Shown here one piece after another: positions 13,851 through 15,554 of a stretch of DNA of 15,554 nt. Both the position numbers and the translations under genes were made by a program. The DNA comes from CAZUZD01 sp964624465 (GTDB lineage Bacteria; Planctomycetota; Planctomycetia; Isosphaerales; Isosphaeraceae), in the NCBI GenBank assembly GCA_964624465.1, contig CAZUZD010000131.1:1-15554 (forward strand), written 5' to 3'. Each line of letters starts with the position of its first letter. The stretch's first letter is position 1. The notes under the pieces were generated by a model. That model was given only the letters and a program-made list of their open reading frames with translations. It made no database searches and was not told where the DNA came from.

Positions 13851-13874
13851 GGGCACCCGCCCGAAACCCCGGTC

Positions 13875-13917
13875 GGGGGGGGGGGGGGGGGGGGGGGGGG
13901 GGCGGGCGGGGGGGGGG
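13875..13917. repeat. Poly-G tract, probably a sequencing artefact
   Basis: Twenty-eight consecutive G (13875-13902) are followed by C, GGG, C and ten more G. The run begins 24 bases after the N gap and the surroundings are also simple G/C runs (ggggggcagg before, ccccccgccc after). No other homopolymer of this size occurs in the window. I read it as low-quality sequence at a contig end, not biology. Confidence 0.7.
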
Positions 13918-13961
13918 CCGCCCCCCGCCCCCGGGGGAGGCTGGCCAGCCGGCTGTTGAAC

Positions 13962-13990
13962 ATTATCGGCGTTCGGCCAGCCCCGCACAA
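13962..13990 (-). promoter_or_regulatory. Candidate promoter of the DUF1501 gene
   Basis: The minus strand has TTGTGC (13990-13985), exactly 17 bases, then GATAAT (13967-13962), five of six matches to the -10 consensus. The leader to the ATG at 13755 would be roughly 200 bases and would include the N gap and poly-G region. Confidence 0.55.
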
Positions 13991-14012
13991 GACGGGCCGC
14001 CGCGGTGGCACC

Positions 14013-14040
14013 TTGCTCCCCGGCCGCCCGACCGTACGCT
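14013..14040 (+). promoter_or_regulatory. Weak candidate promoter of the DUF1080 gene
   Basis: TTGCTC (14013-14018) is followed after 16 bases by TACGCT (14035-14040), about 70 bases upstream of the ATG. Only the outer positions of the -10 match. The -35 hexamer is identical to that proposed for fae. Confidence 0.28.
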
Positions 14041-14109
14041 GGAGCCCCGGGCCCGGTCCCGATCGGACCGGCTGCCACTCCCCGAGGTTCCCGCACGGAG
14101 CACCCCGCC

Positions 14110-14778
14110 ATGGCTCACCTCTCCCGACGGACGGCTCTCTGGTCCCTGGCCCTGGCCGCGCTGCTGGCCCCGGCCGCCCACGCCCAGCAGGGCGGCACGC
14201 CGCTGTTCAACGGCAAGGACCTGACCGGCTGGAAGGCCGTCACCGACGCCAAGGACGTCGACGCCTCGAAGACCTGGACGGTCGCCGACGGCGTGCTGAA
14301 GTGCAGCGGGCAGCCGGTCGGCTACCTGATCACCGAGAAGGCCGACTTCCGCGACTACACCCTCACGCTCGAATGGCGCTGGCCCGAGGGGGGCAAGGGC
14401 GGCAACAGCGGCGTGCTCGTGCACGCGACCACACCCGCCGCCCTGGGCGTCTGGCCCCGCTCGATGGAGATCCAGCTCGGCGCCGGCGACGCGGGCGACT
14501 TCTGGTCGATCCCCGAGGCCGTCACCATCCAGATCCTCGACCAGGCGAAGCGCCAGCAAGGGCGCCGGCACCTGAACCTGACCGACGGCACCGAGAAGCC
14601 CATCGGCCAGTGGAACACGATGCAGGTCACCTGCCAGGGCGACACGATCCGCGTGCTCGTCAACGGCGTGCTCGTCAACGAGGGCACCGATTGCAGCGAG
14701 ACCCAGGGCGCCATCGCCCTCCAGTCCGAAGGCGCCCCGATCGAGTTCCGCAACCTCCGGATCCAGCCGGCGAAGTGA
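14110..14778 (+). CDS. Secreted DUF1080 (3-keto-disaccharide hydrolase domain) protein
   Basis: The 222-residue protein has an N-terminal signal (LSRRTALWSLALAALLAPAAHA, cleavage likely after AHA at residue 25; the SRR could also make it a Tat substrate). The rest is one DUF1080 domain with the family hallmarks PLFNGKDLTGWKAV, WTVADGVLKCSG, GYLITEKADFRDYTLTLEWR, GNSGVLVHA, SMEIQLGAGDAGDF, WNTMQVTCQGDTIRVLVNG and a final IALQSEGAPIEFRNLRIQP. The fold is a concanavalin-like beta sandwich. Some members hydrolyse 3-keto-glucosides; most planctomycete paralogues are untested. CGGAG lies about 9 bases before the ATG. It is divergent from the DUF1501 gene and followed by a gene-free repeat region, so it is probably transcribed alone. 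Confidence 0.93.
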   Translation: MAHLSRRTALWSLALAALLAPAAHAQQGGTPLFNGKDLTGWKAVTDAKDVDASKTWTVADGVLKCSGQPVGYLITEKADFRDYTLTLEWRWPEGGKGGNSGVLVHATTPAALGVWPRSMEIQLGAGDAGDFWSIPEAVTIQILDQAKRQQGRRHLNLTDGTEKPIGQWNTMQVTCQGDTIRVLVNGVLVNEGTDCSETQGAIALQSEGAPIEFRNLRIQPAK

Positions 14779-14853
14779 GCGCCCCGGGCAACCGCGCGTG
14801 CCGCCGTTGTCCCGGTCTCCGGAGAGCGGTTCTGCGCGATGGAGTTCTGGTCC

Positions 14854-14994
14854 CGTAGGTCGGATGAGCACCGCGAAATCCGACGAGCTGAGGCGAGCGC
14901 CGAATCTGCCCACCCGCCGCAGCAGCCAGATCGGCTGGCCGATGTGCGGGCGCCTCCGAGCCCGTCGGATTTCGCTCCGCTCATCCGACCTACG
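14854..14994. repeat. MITE-like inverted repeat, relative of the 5585-5725 element
   Basis: The left arm (14854-14885) starts cgtaggtcggatgagcaccg; the right arm (14963-14994) is its reverse complement with three mismatches in 32 bases, and 77 bases lie between. The arm shares the frame cgtagg-cggat-agc-c-gcg--atccg-cg with the arm at 5590-5622. The interior contains nothing protein-like. It starts 75 bases after the DUF1080 stop codon. Confidence 0.72.
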
Positions 14995-15035
14995 AGCATG
15001 GACGACACCCGCGGGAGACGTCAGTCCGAGGCCGT

Positions 15036-15072
15036 GGATCCGGGCTCCGTGGCCGGAATCCGGGCACCCCGG
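15036..15072 (-). repeat. REP-like unit, reverse orientation
   Basis: The sequence starts ggatccgggctccg and ends ccgggcaccccgg, with the same 37-base spacing as the 5539 copy. The flank ccgaggcc to its left matches the reverse complement of ggcctcgg beside the copy at 15201, so the unit is longer than the palindrome core. Confidence 0.6.
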
Positions 15073-15106
15073 TGGTTCCGCACTCGACCCTCCCGCACGA
15101 CGACCG

Positions 15107-15170
15107 CTGGGGTGCACGGGTCCCACACGACGAACACTGGGGTGCCCGGGTCCCGCCTGCGGGGCCCGGG
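15107..15170 (+). repeat. REP-like units, one truncated and one complete
   Basis: A truncated copy (ctggggtgcacgggtccca, 15107-15125) is followed 30 bases later by a complete one starting ctggggtgcccgggtcccgc (15137). Both follow acgacga. The complete copy contains the near-perfect hairpin cccgggtcccgc (15145-15156) against gcggggcccggg (15159-15170), with one G-T pair. Confidence 0.65.
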
Positions 15171-15200
15171 CAGCGGCCTCTCGGATCTGCACGACGGAAG

Positions 15201-15248
15201 CTGGGGTGCCCGGGTCCCGCCTGCGGGGCCCGGATCCGGGGGCCTCGG
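15201..15248 (+). repeat. REP-like unit, most complete copy
   Basis: It begins ctggggtgcccgggtcccgc, continues ctgcggggcccggatcc and ends gggggcctcgg. Its first 31 bases are identical to those of the copy 64 bases to the left. It serves as the reference for the family in this window. Confidence 0.68.
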
Positions 15249-15257
15249 CAGCGTCGT

Positions 15258-15359
15258 CGTGGCCAACCCTGATGCTCAGGCCACGCCACACCGATGGCGT
15301 CCGGGATCCGATCCAGCTGGCCTCCTCGTGTGGCGTGGCCTGAGCGGAGCGTGGCCACG
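15258..15359. repeat. Third inverted-repeat element (gtggcc...caggccac type)
   Basis: The left arm (15258-15291) begins cgtggccaaccctgatgctc; the right arm (15328-15359) is gtgtggcgtggcctgagcgg and on to gtggccacg. The inner 18 bases, gctcaggccacgccacac, match perfectly; the outer part is looser. Each arm alone folds through gtggcc/ggccac. Thirty-six bases separate the arms. Confidence 0.6.
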
Positions 15360-15393
15360 ATCACGGGGGCCTGTGGCTCGTCCACTCCTGGAG

Positions 15394-15487
15394 ACGCCCG
15401 GGTCCCACGTGCGGGGGCCGGATCCGGGGGCCTGACCATCCGGCACAACCAGCGCCGGGGTGCCCGGGTCCCGCGTGCGGGGCCGGG
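15394..15487 (+). repeat. Two further REP-like units
   Basis: One copy runs 15394-15432 (acgcccgggtcccacgtgcg followed by ggggccggatccgggggcct) and a second lies at 15455-15487 (ccggggtgcccgggtcccgc followed by gtgcggggccggg). Both keep the spacing of the hairpin arms, with a few substitutions. Confidence 0.6.
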
Positions 15488-15511
15488 ATCCCGAGGCCTG
15501 CGAATCGTCGT

Positions 15512-15544
15512 CGTGGCCACGCTGACGCTCAGGCCACGGCACAC
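15512..15544 (+). repeat. Single arm of the third inverted-repeat type at the window edge
   Basis: The stretch cgtggccacgctgacgctca followed by ggccacggcacac resembles the left arm at 15258, including the preceding tcgtcgt. Its partner arm would lie beyond the window. Confidence 0.5.
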
Positions 15545-15554
15545 TCGAGCAGAT

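Larger units (their letters stand above)
14779..15554. other. Gene-free, repeat-packed region
   Basis: The last 776 bases contain no frame with a recognisable protein. Open frames on both strands simply translate the palindromic repeats (recurrent PGSR/GTRAP-like peptides). The region holds one MITE-like element, at least six copies of a REP-like unit in both orientations and three arms of a third repeat type, and it continues to the window edge. Confidence 0.75.

Noticed and set aside
13875..13917. G-quadruplex regulatory element
   Set aside because: Although G-rich enough, the run borders an assembly gap and is more simply explained as artefact.
10643..14011. A minus-strand open frame of more than 1,000 codons
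   Set aside because: It crosses the N gap and the poly-G artefact, overlaps the TPR and DUF1501 genes in another frame, and is rich in Pro/Arg/Gly with no family signature.
15107..15487. CRISPR array
   Set aside because: The repeats vary in length and orientation, are palindromic and irregularly spaced, and there are no uniform spacers and no cas genes.

Overview
The window looks like a chromosomal segment of a high-GC planctomycete, probably of the Isosphaeraceae type. I base this on family content: a DUF1501 protein with a Tat signal, a secreted DUF1080 protein, a cytochrome-c-peroxidase/beta-propeller fusion, and methanopterin-linked C1 genes in a bacterium. Coding regions have strongly GC-biased third codon positions. 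No tRNA, rRNA, CRISPR array, transposase or integrase was recognised. The taxonomic call is inference.

Layout. (1) 1-3502 is a methanopterin-linked C1 island: the N-terminus of a methylene-H4MPT dehydrogenase (minus, cut by the window edge), fae (minus), a divergent small secreted Cys-rich protein, an ATP-grasp protein of the kind found in such islands, and a membrane protein of the YugP-like zinc peptidase family whose HExxH motif has become FEAGH. (2) 3489-5360 (minus) is a beta-propeller plus di-haem peroxidase protein meeting the previous gene tail to tail with a 14-bp overlap. (3) 5361-5738 is intergenic and holds a promoter candidate, a REP-like palindrome and a 141-bp MITE-like element with perfect 38-bp inverted arms. 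(4) 5739-10521 (minus) is a carotenoid operon in biosynthetic order: polyprenyl diphosphate synthase, crtI, crtB and a CrtC-like hydratase. (5) 10522-11013 holds divergent promoters and a tiny gene for a 47-residue very basic protein with a faint resemblance to ribosomal protein bTHX. (6) 11291-12373 encodes a TPR protein. (7) 12406-13755 (minus) is the DUF1501 protein and 14110-14778 the DUF1080 protein; between them lie a 10-N assembly gap and an unreliable poly-G stretch. (8) 14779-15554 is gene-free and packed with short palindromic repeats, some belonging to the families seen at 5539-5725.

How the genes work together. Fae condenses formaldehyde with tetrahydromethanopterin and the dehydrogenase oxidises the resulting methylene-H4MPT, so the left end serves formaldehyde oxidation or detoxification. 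The ATP-grasp protein probably helps make the cofactor. The carotenoid operon runs from prenyl diphosphate elongation through phytoene synthesis and desaturation to hydration of the acyclic carotene. The remaining genes are typical planctomycete envelope or periplasmic proteins without an obvious shared pathway.

The most unusual items are the three palindromic repeat families, the pseudo-catalytic metallopeptidase in a C1 island, the unannotated-size basic ORF behind a good promoter, and the crtC-containing carotenoid operon. I did not find a clear new defence or mobile system.
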